Source: Diphasiastrum complanatum (Eukaryota; Streptophyta; Lycopodiopsida; Lycopodiales; Lycopodiaceae). From it: 64,000 nt of DNA. Below, piece after piece: positions 45,750 to 59,600 of the stretch. Both the position numbers and the translations under genes were made by a program. The notes under the pieces were generated by a model. That model searched no databases. It was not told the DNA's origin and saw only the letters and a list, made by a program, of their open reading frames with translations. The stretch covers positions 26,221,462 through 26,285,461 of the forward strand of contig CM055103.1 in assembly GCA_029204225.1 (NCBI GenBank), given 5' to 3'. Numbering within the stretch: position 1 is the stretch's first letter; every line of letters starts with the position of its first letter.

Positions 45750-46300
45750 AATTGTTGCAAAAAAAAATTTTGCCCAAAAGAAAAAAATTTAGGCCTACGG
45801 CCAGGTGCACGCGATCGCGCGTACGAATGGGCATCCGTTTTTAGGTTGATTTTGACTATACGGCCGCTTGTAGTGGGCGCAAGTACGCCATGTAGGCAGT
45901 CGCAGGAGGGGTAGGAGGGTCTTTGTACTCCTTTGAAGCATCTTTTTTGGAGTGATGTGATACATGCCAGCTATGTGAACCTGTGTATAAGGTTTTGTAA
46001 ACCTTGTTAAACACTTTGGACTTAAGTTCAAAGATATTAAAACCTTTCTTGTACCTTGAAAAGTACAAGGTAAACTTTGTTAACTTATATACAAAGCTTT
46101 GAAGGGAAACACAAAGTATTGCAAACCTTGTAAAACTTATTGTACTTTTAAGAATACATTAAAAAAAGTTAATTTAACTTTGATTACAAAGGTTTAAAAC
46201 AAAGGTAAACTTAAATTTTAAAGTTTCTAAGTTAACTTTAGAAGTTGTAAAGTTTGTTTTGCAAGATTATACTTGCAGGTTGTACAAGCTGCAAGTACAG
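45750..46300. repeat. Region dense in short direct and inverted repeats
   Basis: Variants of AAACCTTGT and its complement, and of CTTTG/CAAAG, occur many times in both orientations (45985-46260). This resembles subterminal repeats of DNA transposons of the CACTA type, but no terminal repeats or transposase were found. 46300-47090 shows nothing else. Confidence 0.3.
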
Positions 46301-47089
46301 ACCTGTGTGCCTTTCTTCCCATCTTCTTGAGACTCTTTCTTGGCCTCTTTCCTCCTCCTTGTTAAAGCTCCACCTGCATATACAAAAAAATTGCAATTCT
46401 ACCATCCTCATCACTTTTTGAGAGGAAAAGTGAAATTTTTTCCTCCACCTCCTCCTCTTGAACATACAATTGTACTTGCACCTCCTCCTAAGCCTATAGA
46501 CAAGGCTTAGATGAGTTCTAGGTGCTTCTTTGGGCCATAAGGCCAAGAGGTTTGGGTGGTGATGCAAAAGGTGAGCGGAGACGTGACCCAAGTGGCCCTT
46601 GGGTGAGGTGGCATAGGGAGGGTGGTTGTAAGGATCGCCAAGTGAAGATCCGACTAGATCCTGTTGCATGCAACCAAAAGGCCACCTGTGGAGCAAAACC
46701 ACCCAACCAACAGAAAATGGTTAGTCAATATCCTACCCACTTTACCCCCAAGCCATAGTGAATGAATGCAAGAGAGAAGGAGATCCTGGCTTCATGAATC
46801 AGAAAATCCAATAGGGAGATGGGTGGGTTTCCATAGTATTTATTCTCTCCCATGAGAAGAGAATATTCTTCTTAGGATCCCCATGCAACCTAAATAAGCT
46901 ATTGACCTCCTGTTCTTGCATTAAAGCAGTCAAACACCATGCAAGTGCTCCTATGTCCAATTATAGGTCTGGGCCCTCATAAGATTATTAATTACATTAT
47001 TGGCCAAGCCCGGAATGACGAGACATAACAATTGACCAACGATCAATTGATTGGGTTGTGCCTTTACAATCAATCATCGTTGTTGAACT

Positions 47090-47650
47090 TTTGACAAAGA
47101 TTCAATAGGTTGACCTATTGTCAGATATTCAACAATGTTGGCTGCCCATTCAGGTACTGCTTCAACATAAAATAATGCAGCATCTAGTAGTTCTTCATCA
47201 AGTTATATATTGATTGGGGCTGTCTATATTCTGGAAACATGATCAGCAAGATAATGTTGTTTGTCCTTCTGAACCACAACTCAAAAATCAAATTCAGATA
47301 ATATAAGTAACCATCTTGCAATGTGTCTTGTATTGCATGTCTTGTTCACTAAATAAAGCAAAGGCTGATGATCCGTATAAAATGCAAAATGTGTCGCCAT
47401 CAAATAATGACAAAACTTCTTAACCGAAAAAATAGTAAACAACGCTTCGCGTTCGGTGGTGGAATAATTCACTTCAGCATCATTAAGTTGTCGGCTAACA
47501 AATCTGATTAGAGAGTCTTTCTTACATTCACTCGGCTGAGTTAACACAGATCTAATAGCGTATTTGGACGCATTAGAAGCTCGTTGTATAGGTGCAAAAG
47601 CTAAGGCTTTCTTCAATTTTTCAAATGATTCCAATGCCTCAACTGTCCAT
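47090..47650 (-). pseudogene. Gypsy RNase H fragment
   Basis: Minus-strand frame (47281-47634) reads I-R-F-V-S-R-Q-L, N-Y-S-T-T-E-R-E-A-L and F-Y-T-D-H-Q-P-L-L-Y, closely related to element 1 at 18740-19000, and continues with breaks into the linker before integrase. Stand-alone fragment. Confidence 0.85.
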
Positions 47651-47710
47651 ATATTGGTCGTGAATGTACTTTATAGACATTTGATGTACAATGTGTTTAT
47701 CAGTCAGATG

Positions 47711-47860
47711 AGATGATCGTCGAAGTAGTCGAGCAAGTCAATCGTCGAAGTAGTCAGATGACTCGATGTCGAAGTAGTCGAGCGACTCGATCGTCAAAGT
47801 AGTTGAGTGACTCAAATACTTCGGATATTTTGATCAATCGTCAAAGTAGTCGGAGATGGC
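47711..47860 (+). repeat. Minisatellite, about 25-base period
   Basis: Variants of TCGTCGAAGTAGTCGAGNGACTCGA occur near 47717, 47742, 47767, 47790 and 47837. It adjoins the RNase H fragment. 47870-48800 holds no gene I can support. Confidence 0.8.
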
Positions 47861-49169
47861 CAGGCCTTCGATTTTCTTCAAATGGTTTGAGATGACATTC
47901 AAATGTAGAGATTGACGGAAACGGGTACCCTTTACTCCGGTAGATTAGCCAGAAGGTTGAGGTATTCGTCCTTCGAGTAGTTTGGCTGATTCGATTATGT
48001 GTAGAAAGTCGCAGGTGTCGAACTGCTTGCACAAAAACTTGTGAGCATTGCTCTACACATGGAATGAAAGTAGTTTCAGTGTTAAGAAACACGACTAAAT
48101 ATGCAGAATAGTAAAACAAAAAAACTATAATTCTTGCAGGTATTAGATGAGCAGACAAAAAACCTAAAGAGGTTGCATTTGACCCTAGATCAATGATTAA
48201 TTCAAGGATCAAGAATGTGTAAGAAGAGTCTTGAATGAAGTTGAAACACCGAGGAGGAAACTGTGAGCTTAATCTCCAACAGTTATAACCAAGAAACACA
48301 AATTATGGAAGGTGTCTTTTGACATTCCACCAACTTGTGAGGCTCTTGGCCTTTCCTTTGCCTCCCCTCTTCTCATTGGCTTGTGTGGACATTCCATAGT
48401 GCTTTGGAGTGAGTCATTTGCCATCTATAAGAGAGGGAGAGGTCACCCAAAGGGGGGCGAGGTTTATTGTGTTGTTGCTTGCTTCTATTACCTAGTGAAA
48501 GGCTAGAGTGTGTAGAGCATAGATTTGGCTTGCTTGCTCTTGTGAGGATCACCATCTTTGGTATGGGACTTAGATGGGGGTAGTAGCTTGAGTATGCTTG
48601 TGATTGTGATGGTAGTGATTGTGGTTAAGCAAGGGGGTGCTAGATAGTCTTGCTTGTGCATAGATCTAGCTATGGTTGGGTGGTGAATTCTTGAGGCCAT
48701 TTGATTGTCTACTTTTGGAAGGATCTTAGGGACATTGGAGGGCTTACAGCCGTATTCTACAGTAATCTTTGGCCAATTGCAATTTTGGATGGATCTGGTC
48801 TAGGGGAGTGTTGCATTCCGCCCATTTAGATCATTGCATGTAGGGGAGGAAATGTGCGTTCACCCGTAATTGCCGTGGATTAATCACATAGGCCCTGATG
48901 GCCGCAAGGTCTCGTTCGAACAGCTACTGGCACCACTCTGGCTGTGGTTGTAGCGTTGGAAGAACTTGCAGCTCGTTACCCTTGATGGTTTGCACTGAAA
49001 AGTATACTTGACAGCCGTCTTGTCTCATGAGGACTCGTGGGGATATTTGGATAGGAATTCGTTGATTTTCTCCTCCATGGACTTTGGTCGACGGAAAGCA
49101 CGACTGGTAGATACGGATCTCGAATCGTGAGATGTGGAGGCTTGGTGCTCCCCTTGGCTTTGGCTCGGA

Positions 49170-49740
49170 TCAGTGTCTTGGCTCAGGTCCTGGACGCTGG
49201 CATCGGCTACATCTGAGCCCTGATCCTATACGGTTGTTCCTTCTGCCTGCTTGCCCTTGTCTTGGCTGGAGCTGGAGCTGGTAGGGTCTTTCATGAGTGG
49301 TGGTGGAATCACCACAAGGGCTGGTTGAGGTTGTTGCTCCATGTGTTTTTGGCAAACTTTCAAAGCAATTTTTGCATGTGCCAATTCTGCATTGCCCCGC
49401 GTCGATAGTTATTGCGTGTCCAAGAACTGATCAAATCCCTCTCCAAGAGGGATTAAAGGCTACAAATTTGCTCGTAAAGGCAACTTCGTCTCTTCTTGAG
49501 TTTGAGGTGCTGATTGGGGGTTGCAACATTGGCTTGCTGGTGGAACTGTTTCTTCTTCTCCATTGTTATACTTGAGGGTTTTGCAGTCCTTGATGACATG
49601 GCCAATCCTTTTGCAATATTTGCAGAATAGTTGTTTCCTTGGTTGAGATGATGAGAGTTTTGAATTCGATCTTGGCTACTCCTTGTTGTTCTTGTCAGAA
49701 TGGTTTGACCTTGCAAATCTCTTGGATCTGAACTTTTGAT
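49170..49740 (-). pseudogene. Retrotransposon gag fragment with zinc knuckle
   Basis: The minus strand encodes C-K-Y-C-K-R-I-G-H-V-I-K-D-C (49583-49624) after a polar, basic stretch. Stops and frame changes follow, and 48800-49170 is too decayed to assign. 49750-52380 holds no recognisable gene apart from a C19 homopolymer at 50902-50920. Confidence 0.65.
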
Positions 49741-50901
49741 TTTTCTTGGAAAATAGAGCTCAATGCCAGGAAACTACTCATTCAAGTGTCAGCAATCTAA
49801 ATTGTATTTTGATATGTATTTAACTATAAGATTTGCAATAAGAAATCCATAAATGGAATATCAGATATTGTTGTCCAATTTTAAATGAGTTTATGTGCAT
49901 CCCATAACAGAAAGTTGAGCAGAAAATGCCTTTTTGTGTGCTGCAATTGCTGATAATGCTCAGTATGCGCATTTTTATGCACATTGGAGGCATTCTTGTA
50001 ATATGATTTTTGTAATCAAGTTCTTTTACAAACAATGATCTGAAACATGTACTTTTTGTCAGAGACATCATAGATGCACTGCGTTCCAGAATGCAAGTTC
50101 CAGAACGGTTCCGGGATCTGGGAGTGTTCCGGATTGGAATGTTGCAATTATTTTTTGGTTTTTATTAAAACAGCGTGTTGGGGTGGAAAAAATAACATTT
50201 AAGGATGTACAAAAAATTCCAAAAATGCCATTTCATGTCCTTCATTGTTCACGAGGGACTAGAGGTGGTTTATCTGTGGGGCTATAAAGTTTTGTAAGTT
50301 TGTACTTGCTTGTCATGTTTTAGCATAAATATTTGTGAAGTAGTCACTATAGCCACAATGATGGCCACCAAGTAACTATCATAGAGCTATGGAGGAATAG
50401 ATTGAGAGGAGCTTCAATAACCAATATTGTGCTCAACAAGAAGTGCACCTATGCTAGTTGATGCATATTTCATGGTTGAAATGATGGCTGATAAAGGCGT
50501 ATTTCAAGGTAGTAGCTTGACATTCTTTGTATTGTGAGAATCTAGAATGAACATAATTGCAGCCCTTGTTTAGCCGTATTGTGTTGCAGACTAAGAAAGA
50601 TATTGTGCCAATCAGCTTTTTCTTGATGACATGTGAGTGAGTATTGTTACAAAAGGGTGAGATAGGAGAACGATGTGTACAAGGCAAGGCTTTGAAGATG
50701 ATTTAAAAGAGAATGAACTGATATTATGTGGGAATGACTAAGGATAACAAAACTAGAAGTTTAATGTTCTTAGATCCCATTGAAGATGGGTTATGCAAGA
50801 GAGGTTACCCTTTCTCTTGTATGCATATCCCCAAAAAAATAAAATTGGAATTTTTCTTATATTCATTTTGAGGCATGCCAAGCTTCCTAAATGCCACTCA
50901 T

Positions 50902-50920
50902 CCCCCCCCCCCCCCCCCCC
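50902..50920 (+). repeat. Poly(C) run
   Basis: Nineteen C in a row; length may be affected by sequencing. Confidence 0.9.
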
Positions 50921-52396
50921 GCTTTGACACTAAACAAAATCTCAAGCTCTCTAGAGATTTCTATGCATTTTTAACAAACATATGTCGTCTATTGTGTCGT
51001 GATGAGTAGCTATACCAAGCCTTTGACAATTGCATTCAATTTTCTTTTGCTAGTTTAGTGCTTAGGTTGAAAACATAAATGGAGAAGAATAAGAAAAGCA
51101 CATCAAATAAGCGTGTGACAACATAGCTAAGTAATTTGTAGAGGTTGTCTTTTAACCCTTGCAAATTGTATAACTTTTCCTACAAAAGATTTGAGACTTG
51201 GTAATGTAGCTTATGACTAAAAAGTGCTCATTGTTAACACAATAATTGTGATGTTTACAATGGTAGGATATTAGATTTAGCAACTACTTTGTGATCGTAA
51301 ATATTTTGCATAGTTAATCTCATATAGATAGTTAATTAATTTTTGATCTTACTCTTGCTTTATCATGCATTAGATGATGGCAATCACTTTGTGAAAGGAG
51401 TTAGATGAGATGCTTATTTACTACGTCTACCTTGATTATAATTGCCAATTTACTATGGATGACTCTTGCTTAGTATCTGAAGCTTAACTTTTAAGAGTAG
51501 TACTTATTTACACATCACATAGATTGTTCTCTGGAATTACAGTTTAATTCCATATGACAAGTTCATAGTTTTTGAGCACTATCATGTGACTTGAGACCAC
51601 TTTGTGATACAATACCTATTCATTGATATATAGCTTTGTGAATTGTTGCTTCAGTAACACATTTGATAATTGCCTATATATATTTTTAGGTACCTAGCAA
51701 CTTCTGTATTGTCCTTTGAATGACGACAACCATTTTACTAGGCTCAATACTATATGCCTTTGGCCAACTTCTTGTTAACACACCAAATTCAGGATCCCTA
51801 TCAAGTCCCTAATTCAAAATGGAATTCTCTCATTGGTCCATGAAGGAAAAAATGGGTCTTTCCCCCTTTTAGATTGATAGTGATATGGAACCCTTGCCAC
51901 ATAGGAACAACTCAAGCCCAAATCCGGGGACACTGCCTGACATGCCTTTCGGGTTTTTCCCTTGTTGTCTTTAGTTTTTGTTGCGTTTTTTAATTTTGTA
52001 GTTGATTGTTAGACACTTTTCTTTTGTTTGTTTTGTCTCTTGCTGTGGTGATTGTTTCATGCTTAAGTTTGGAATCAAGGTTTTTTGTTTTATTAGTTCT
52101 AGTTCTCTTCTAGATTTTGTGAATAATTTGCTATTTTTTGGTTTCTAGTTGCTCGATTAGACAACAACCAATTGATTATTTAACTTTGATTGGTAAGGAG
52201 CTCTTTATCATATGAAAGAGATTTTCTTCATAACTCATCTTGAAATTTCTTATTTGGCTCAAGCATTAGTGCCTTAGCTCATCTCTTGTGAGCATGATAC
52301 AGATAAATAGTAGACTTCCTTGTTTGTCGTGTGGCCCCCTCAGGGAATTTTATTATTTTGACCCATCTTGATAGATTCAAAAATCTTATGGAGTAG

Positions 52397-52597
52397 ATGA
52401 CTGCCACTAGATTAGTCATAGAAGATACAAATGCCATTATGACTCTATTATCAAGTCTACTAGAAGCATATGAGAATTGGGTCATGATGATCTCTACTCA
52501 ACAAGGCCTCACTCTTACTAGAGTAATCTCTATGCTACTTCAAGAGGAGATCAGAAGAAATGGATCATCCTCCAACTCAGAGCCAATACACTTGTAA
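52397..52597 (+). pseudogene. Ty1/copia gag fragment
   Basis: Reads D-T-N-A-I-M-T-L-L-S-S-L, Y-E-N-W-V and L-L-Q-E-E-I-R-R, like the C-terminal half of the copia gag core (the T-L-L-x-S-L-P-x-S-Y-E region). No neighbouring pol. 52600-53556 shows only the 3' flank of the next gene. Confidence 0.65.
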
Positions 52598-53556
52598 CAG
52601 CAAAAGCAAGCAAAAAATGTTGAGCAAAATATTCACAAGCGAATCATCAATTGCTTAACCTTTCAGGTAAACTTGAAGTCTAGTTGAAGTCTCATCAAAA
52701 CCTATCAAAAAAATTCTCCACTAGTACATAATGGCACCAAAATCTCCCTTTCTGATATGCTATTTAATAATCGGGATTGTTATAATCAAACTGAATCCAA
52801 TTCAAAGACATGGTAAGTTGCAGCTGCATTTGAAACTTTAAATCCTAATAGTTTTGATCACGGAAAAGAATACTGTATACAGAGAAGAGCCACCTTGGTA
52901 GTGAAAAGCAGCTTTCCCAAACAAAGAAAGGGCGTCTTGTATGTCATCTCTTAAGCATCATCATGTCATATAAACTACAGCATGCATCTCCACAAAGCAG
53001 AAAATAGATGCTTTCTGCTTCAAACCAGACATGCTACTTTCTTCAGTTTGTCCAAGATCAGGTGGTGATCAAGAGAAGTTTATTGTATACACGTGCACAC
53101 ATATCTGACGAAGAGCCAAAAACATATACTTCGGGAGACGTTTGACCAAGCGTCGAGACAACGTTCAAACTAGCATATGTAAACTGTGATGTCAAGACAT
53201 CTAAATAACAGATACGAAAGGTCAGGAAAGTTATGAACATTCTTCCACGAGGAAATCTGAGGTGATTACAACACTCCAGCACAAAGAATTCACCGACATT
53301 CAGAAGATCACTGTTTATAGGCCCACACATAACAAGAAGAGATCCCAACAGATGGCAACGAGGTAAATATATTAACAAATATTTCAGCAATGGCTCTGTT
53401 CCTGAATTCATGGTATTTTTATCAGCAAACTCAACCTCCAACATGTGCCAGAAAGATATTTGCAAATAGATAACATCAAATTGACAAGCTCATCCCCTTC
53501 TGTGTCTTCCTAAGAGCTCAGAACCCAAATAGCTTCACAGTGGCGCCACCTAGAAC

Positions 53557-53685
53557 CTAAGACCTAACAAGATAGCCAACCAGAATGCCCAAGAGACCCA
53601 CTAGAAAAACAAAGAAGAAGGAAAATCCAGGTTCTTTGAGAGCAATTTGAGTTGTCCCCCTATCAACATTCGTTCCTGCATTCTT
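53557..53685 (-). CDS. VAP27-like last exon, membrane anchor
   Basis: 43 codons including stop, from TGCAG. Ends with a 20-residue hydrophobic segment containing [10 protein letters not shown] and the short tail V-R-S, as in tail-anchored VAP proteins. Confidence 0.88.
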   Translation of the reverse strand, partial: KNAGTNVDRGTTQIALKEPGFSFFFVFLVGLLGILVGYLVRS

Positions 53686-56600
53686 CTGCACAAAGCCAAA
53701 CAGCGTTACATAGTCAAGAAACCTGCAGGCAACTAACCATTTAAACTTGAAAATTGACGTTGTAAAGCTCCAAAGATACCCAAATAAACTACAGGAGCAT
53801 CTTTGTAAGACTAACAAATTGAAAATCAAACTTGTAACTGTACCCAATGTACTTGCAAAGAGATGAAAACCGCCTCAAATTCAAATTAAATCAAGTGGAG
53901 TTGAGTTTTAGTGGAGTTGAGTCTCACGTAATTAAAACTCAACTCATGCCTCAAGTTGGTGGACTTGACCGAGAGTTAGTGTTAAACTCAAGTCAAACTC
54001 AAGTATTACTCAGTTGACTCATTAATGCATTACATGCATGTGGTGTACATGTTCATGCACTAACTTTGACACGTGTGTGTGTGTGTGTGTGTGTGTGCAG
54101 TTAACTTAAAGTTAGTCCTTGGGCAGCAAGACCTTTGTTTGTCAAGCGACCTAACCAAAAAAGGGGGAAGCCACAGCCAATAGCTGTGGATAGCGAACAT
54201 TTATGGATACATGGTTCTAGAATGCGATCATGGATTAACAGGACAAAGTGATGCAATTCTATAGGGTACATCAAATCTAACCCAAGATTCAATAAGATGG
54301 CCATAACTTCCTTATCCATACTGTTGAATTAATAGATTTCATTGGCTTGAGAAATGGTTACTTAGAAGAGTTAGAAAGTCTTGTTTTTATCATTTAATTC
54401 CCAGACGATACTGAAGGTCCATGGTACACTCTGTAGAGAGTGATTGCCAGGTGGCATAGTCTCTCTAGAGTTTGAAGTCCGAATACCAGCCTGACCCCCT
54501 AAGGTACTTTTAACATATGAGTTGAATGATAGGTAGAATGCTGCTAATCAGATTACTTGATTGTCTTTATAATGTTAAATTTACTATTAGAAGAGCTATG
54601 TTGGGGTGAGGAGATTGTTAATGGTATGGGACATAGATACCCATTCTGAACCTTTTCAGAATGTTCCATTCTGTATGAACAGAATATGTTCCGTATGTAC
54701 AAAACACATTTCGGTTTTTTTTTTTCTTCCAAAATAATTTTCTTCCAAATATATATTTGGAAGGCCAATTTCTTTTGGGGTATTCCAAATTGGTGCCTTT
54801 TACAAACAATGAATCTAAAATAGATGGTCATTTTGTGAAGTAAAAGAGATTGAAAGTGAACAATGATGAATTTCGAAAACCAATACGAAGGACAAATTGA
54901 AATTTGTGACCTTCATAGTAAAATAAGTCAGCTCAATAAGATGGAATTCTTGAGAGCAATATAACTCGTCAAGTAGCAGTTTCCACCAAAATTTGGGATG
55001 AGTTATTCAGATGAGATTTTTTAAAATCAGGATCAATGCTAGAATATGGTAACATTAAGAAGATTCACCTGGACATTTCTACAATTCTGATATATTTTAA
55101 AAGAACTCTATGTAACTCAATGATCTTTGATTTGATGAGTTTTGCTTGATCAAATTTGATCAATAAGTAGAGTGGATAAAGTAATTTTTATTGATGTTGC
55201 TTGTTGATAGATAAGCATATTGCCTTTGAGTACAATTCCAATACACTTATATATGGATTACGATATGATCTCTAGTTGCTACATAAATTAGCGAGAGCGG
55301 TGTCTAGTAATCTCTGATCTTCTATGATTTTGGTAGTCGATAGATGAGATTGCATTCGAGGTTATCTAAGGGATGGGATGGATAGGGTACCCTAGTTTTG
55401 AGGAAAGCACTCTATTTGATAGAAATTACCTTGATACTTTCTAGATGAAAACTTGAGTTTGTTTTGAGGTCCAAGACGATTCTTTTTGTTAAAGATCTTG
55501 GTATACCTAGCCAGACCATGTATTGGATTGCAGTAAAACTCGTTGGGCTTGCAAATTACTTACTTGCATAATGTCATAGCTTAATTATGTTGCTTATAAA
55601 CTACCGTTGCCTCAGGATTGTAAAGTTCATCCTGTTTTTCATGTTTCATGCTTAAAGAGAGTTCTACATGAGGGTGATAACTTGTTGACTGACAGACTTG
55701 TATTGTTTCAGGCACAAACTTGACGAAGTATTGGATCAGAGAGAGAGACAGCTTAGAAACCATCTGAACCGTGAGTACTTGGTTGCATGGCATGGTAGAC
55801 CCTAACTGATGCGACTTGGGAGATCACGTGCGCTTTGCATTCACAATACCCTTATTTTATCATCGCGGACAATGTTCCTTGAGGAGAGAAGGAATATCAT
55901 GTACTTATATTCCTACCTCATTGTGAAGATGTTGGACTTGTAAATTGTATATTGTAATTATTAAAATGGCTCACACCGGCCTGTGGTGTTTTGTAAGAAA
56001 ATTTAAATAGCAAGTTTTGGTTAACTTGTTGACCTGCTTGTATTTGGTATGGGGTGTTGGGCCTTAATTTAGAGGCTATTGGACTGACCTCCTGGTCCTC
56101 CTACTCGTTTGCCTACTATCAAGGTACTGCCAAGTGGCGAGTGTGGACTGTGCATGGAGTATGCCATGTGTCGACGTTAGGACGGGTCAGTGGGTGCCTG
56201 AGGTAGGAGGGCGTGGGAGTTTAAAAGGGAGAGAGAGCTTCTTGAGTATGCCTCATCTTTCCACTATTCAGTAGGTGGCTGGGAGGAGACTTAGCAGCAG
56301 CGCTCTTACGTGTTTATGCTAGGATCTTGATATGTACCATAGTTGAAGCAAAACGCGATTTTGGGCAAACGCGTTTCGCGAACCGCGTTTTTTGAATGCG
56401 AAACGTGTTAAAAAAAAAACCAGAATATATAACCTTTTTTGCCCACTCCTTGCGGCCAAAAATGCGCCAGCCATGGAGGAGGCAAATTTTTTTACAGTGG
56501 GCTGTCGGAGTCGGATCTTCGCATGTGAATAGTCGACAGGCATCTGCTCAGCGATACGGAGGTGGTGCACATGGTGCCAAGGGGGTCTGAGTTACATGGG

Positions 56601-59600
56601 AAGCGAAACCATCGATTTCGGATTTTTGGTAATTGTAGGCATGATTTGTTGCAAGTGTTGACATTGAGCTATAGGCAACCAAATCGAGTGAAGTTTGGCT
56701 CTAGACCACCTTTCATCATGCCCACAGTAATTCCTACAGTGCCAGTTTCAGCCGTTACGGCGAGTCCAGGAAGATTTGAACACCACACTCCAAATGTTAG
56801 AGTCCAGTTACGACTCTATCATGACCTCGGCACGGCCGGTTACCAAAGGGCCTGAGGCCAAGTATTGGCAAGGGCCGGTGACCGAGGAGGACATTTGTCC
56901 CAAGTTGGGACCGGTGCGTCACGAGCAGTGACCCGGTGTGGCCGCCTGACAAGTTGTCAGAGATGCAGTGTGTCTTGACCGTCGGGACCCTAGCCGTCAG
57001 TGACGAGATGCTAGCCGGCAAGTAGTCCGGGTGACCAAGAGGGTCACAGGTCTTTGGCGGGGCACGGGGGTGGTACCCTATGAGTCACTCAATATTCACA
57101 GGTCATAGGGGCTAGGCATGCCAAGTGGACTGATCACCCACAGGTGGATGCCATGTGCCAGTTGACACGAATAGCAGGTAGGAGGACTCAAGGAGGGGGT
57201 GCCTATGGTTGGGTGGTTCATTCTACACACTGGCTTCTAGGATTCACGAGCTTGGAGAGACTGGCTTGTGACAATTGGTATCAGAGCCTCGTTCTAGAGA
57301 GAGAAAACGTCGTTCTAGAGAGAGAAAGTGTAGAAATTGTCAAATTTTGCTTGTTTTTGAAGGATTTTTGAGGGAGAAAACGTGGGAGACAGATTGGAGA
57401 CGAAAGGTGGGCCTCCAGCGCTGATCTACACATCTTTTCAGAGTTGTTTCAATGATTTCTAGCAGGGAAAATTGGGCATACTTGTTCCTACAGCTCCAGT
57501 TCATTTTTTCAGAAGGATTTTCGCTCATAACTTTCCGGAACCTTCTCAGATCCTGATCAGATTTTGGGAGCATGTTCCTAGTATCCATAGCGATCCTATA
57601 GAGCCATCATACGCCGGTTTTGGGGCAGATTTGCCTCTGTTTCACTAAAAAGTCGGTTTCCAAGCAAAAAACAGGTCAGATTTTTGGATTGGACATAACT
57701 TCTCCGATTTATCTCCGATTTCTGCTGTTAAGATTGGGCCTAGTAGGAGGGCGACCTACTACCAATTGACCGTTCATGAAAAGCTTTTGCCGTTTGGAAG
57801 AAATTCGACGTCAAACAGCCCGCTTTTTTCCTGTTTTTTTCGACTTTCAAGCCGATTTGGTGCCCAAAAAAAGTTCTTTACCGACTTTTGTACCAGCGTA
57901 GGACGCAAGGGAAGTACTACCTGTTTTCCCCAGAGTTTTATTACTTTCCAATTGCCTTTTGTCTCTTTCAGTTCTAAATTGTCAATAAGCTGAACATTTC
58001 CTTTTTCCTGATTGTGTTTCAATAAGTGCAATTTCTAGCTTGATTCCGTGTTATCTCTGTTTTTTGTTTCATAATGGAAGATGATAGAGTTGATATTCCG
58101 CTCAATCTACCCGTTGCTCTTCCATCACCACCACCCAGCCCTGTGCTTAGCCCTGACCGTAACCCACCTATAATGGCTGCTAGTTCTTCTGCTGATGTTT
58201 CCTCTTCTGTGCAAGCTCGCATGGATAGTATGGAGAAGACCATCGCAGAGATGCGAGAGATGCTCCCCTCTGTAGTTGGTGGTTTTGCGTCTTCCTCGCA
58301 GCGCCTTATCCTTATCCATTTCCGTCTTCTGCAGTTCGTCCTGTGTTACCTCCACTCTACCCAGAAGACAAAGATTTTAGGCTTACTCATTTCGCAGGAA
58401 ATACTTCCCAGAGAACAACTGATGTTGTAAACCAGTGGTTGCATCAATGGGACAATTATTTTGATTTGAAACCGGCCTCAACCGAGGAGGGTTGGCGAGT
58501 CCGCAAAGTTGCTTACCATCTCACTGATTTTGCTGATAGGTGGTGGCGCAAGTTGTTGAAGTTTAATCAGGCTCCATCCACCTGGATTGATTTCAAGCGA
58601 GCTTTTAGAGCTCAGTTCATTCCTCCACATGAGCATGTGTGTGCGACGGATGCTTGGTTTTTGCATCGTCAAAGGTAGTACATGGTGCAGGAATATGCTG
58701 ATAAGTATCGTGAGACGCTTATCAAGATTCCAGAAGAGATTCCTGAGTGGATCATAGTCCACAAGTTTATTTTTGGCCTTCGCGAAGAGTTGAGGCCTTC
58801 AGTGCTTAATGAAGGGTGCAAGACCTTAGAAGAGGCAGTTGCTACAGCTCTCAACTTTGAAGATAATGTGCGCACCAAGGCTGAATCTGGAGCGCCAAGC
58901 TGGCCTCAGAGGAACGGTTCGCGAAAGTCTGGCCAAGCTGGTTAGAAAGGCTTTTCGCAGAAGGATCCTATCCAGATGCAGCAGACTTTGAATTGCATAG
59001 AGGCATCTCCTTTGGCTCATCAGGCTTACAACAAGTCTCCTCTCAGTCCAGAACAAAAGGACAAGGCCAAGAAAGACAGATTATGCTTTTTTTGTCTTGG
59101 CAAGCATCTTGTCAATGATTGTCCTCGCCGCACAGACATGAAGCTCCATGTTTTACAACAGCGTCAAGATAAGGACAAGGATGAGGAGATTTTGGAAGAC
59201 TTATTAGTAAGAGACGATGAGTAGGCAGCCTGTATAGTTTTTCTTTCTTTTGCATGTATAAAGTTTGGACATGAGGGTTTGTCTCATGTTTTAAAAGAGG
59301 GGGAGACCATATGTTGAGGGTCCTCTTGTTACCTATATGCAAATAAAGAGAATGGCGATTCAGTATTTGTGGTTGTGTTATGTGAATGTTGATTCCAGTT
59401 TTGATTCTTATGTTGGTAATAATCAGATAAGCACACTCACTAATAAACCACAAGAAGCTTCATTTACTTTTGCATCCCCTAGTGCACATGCATTTGCATT
59501 ACAGCCTAGATGTGACCCAGCAAGTGAGTTGGAGAAGTCCATCCGTACGCAGTTTAAACTGCGTGCTAATTAGTAATATGCCAGAGGGATTGCCGCCTAG

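Noticed and set aside
53058-53465. 135-codon minus-strand frame downstream of the VAP27-like gene
   Set aside because: No recognisable domain and no homologous block; probably chance in the 3' flank.
50020-54830. Similar TTTTACAAACAATGA stretches near 50030 and 54790
   Set aside because: Too short and isolated to define a repeat family by eye.
57766-58031. Frames in the leader before the gag at 58074
   Set aside because: They lie between the primer site and the gag start and show no domain; read as leader sequence.
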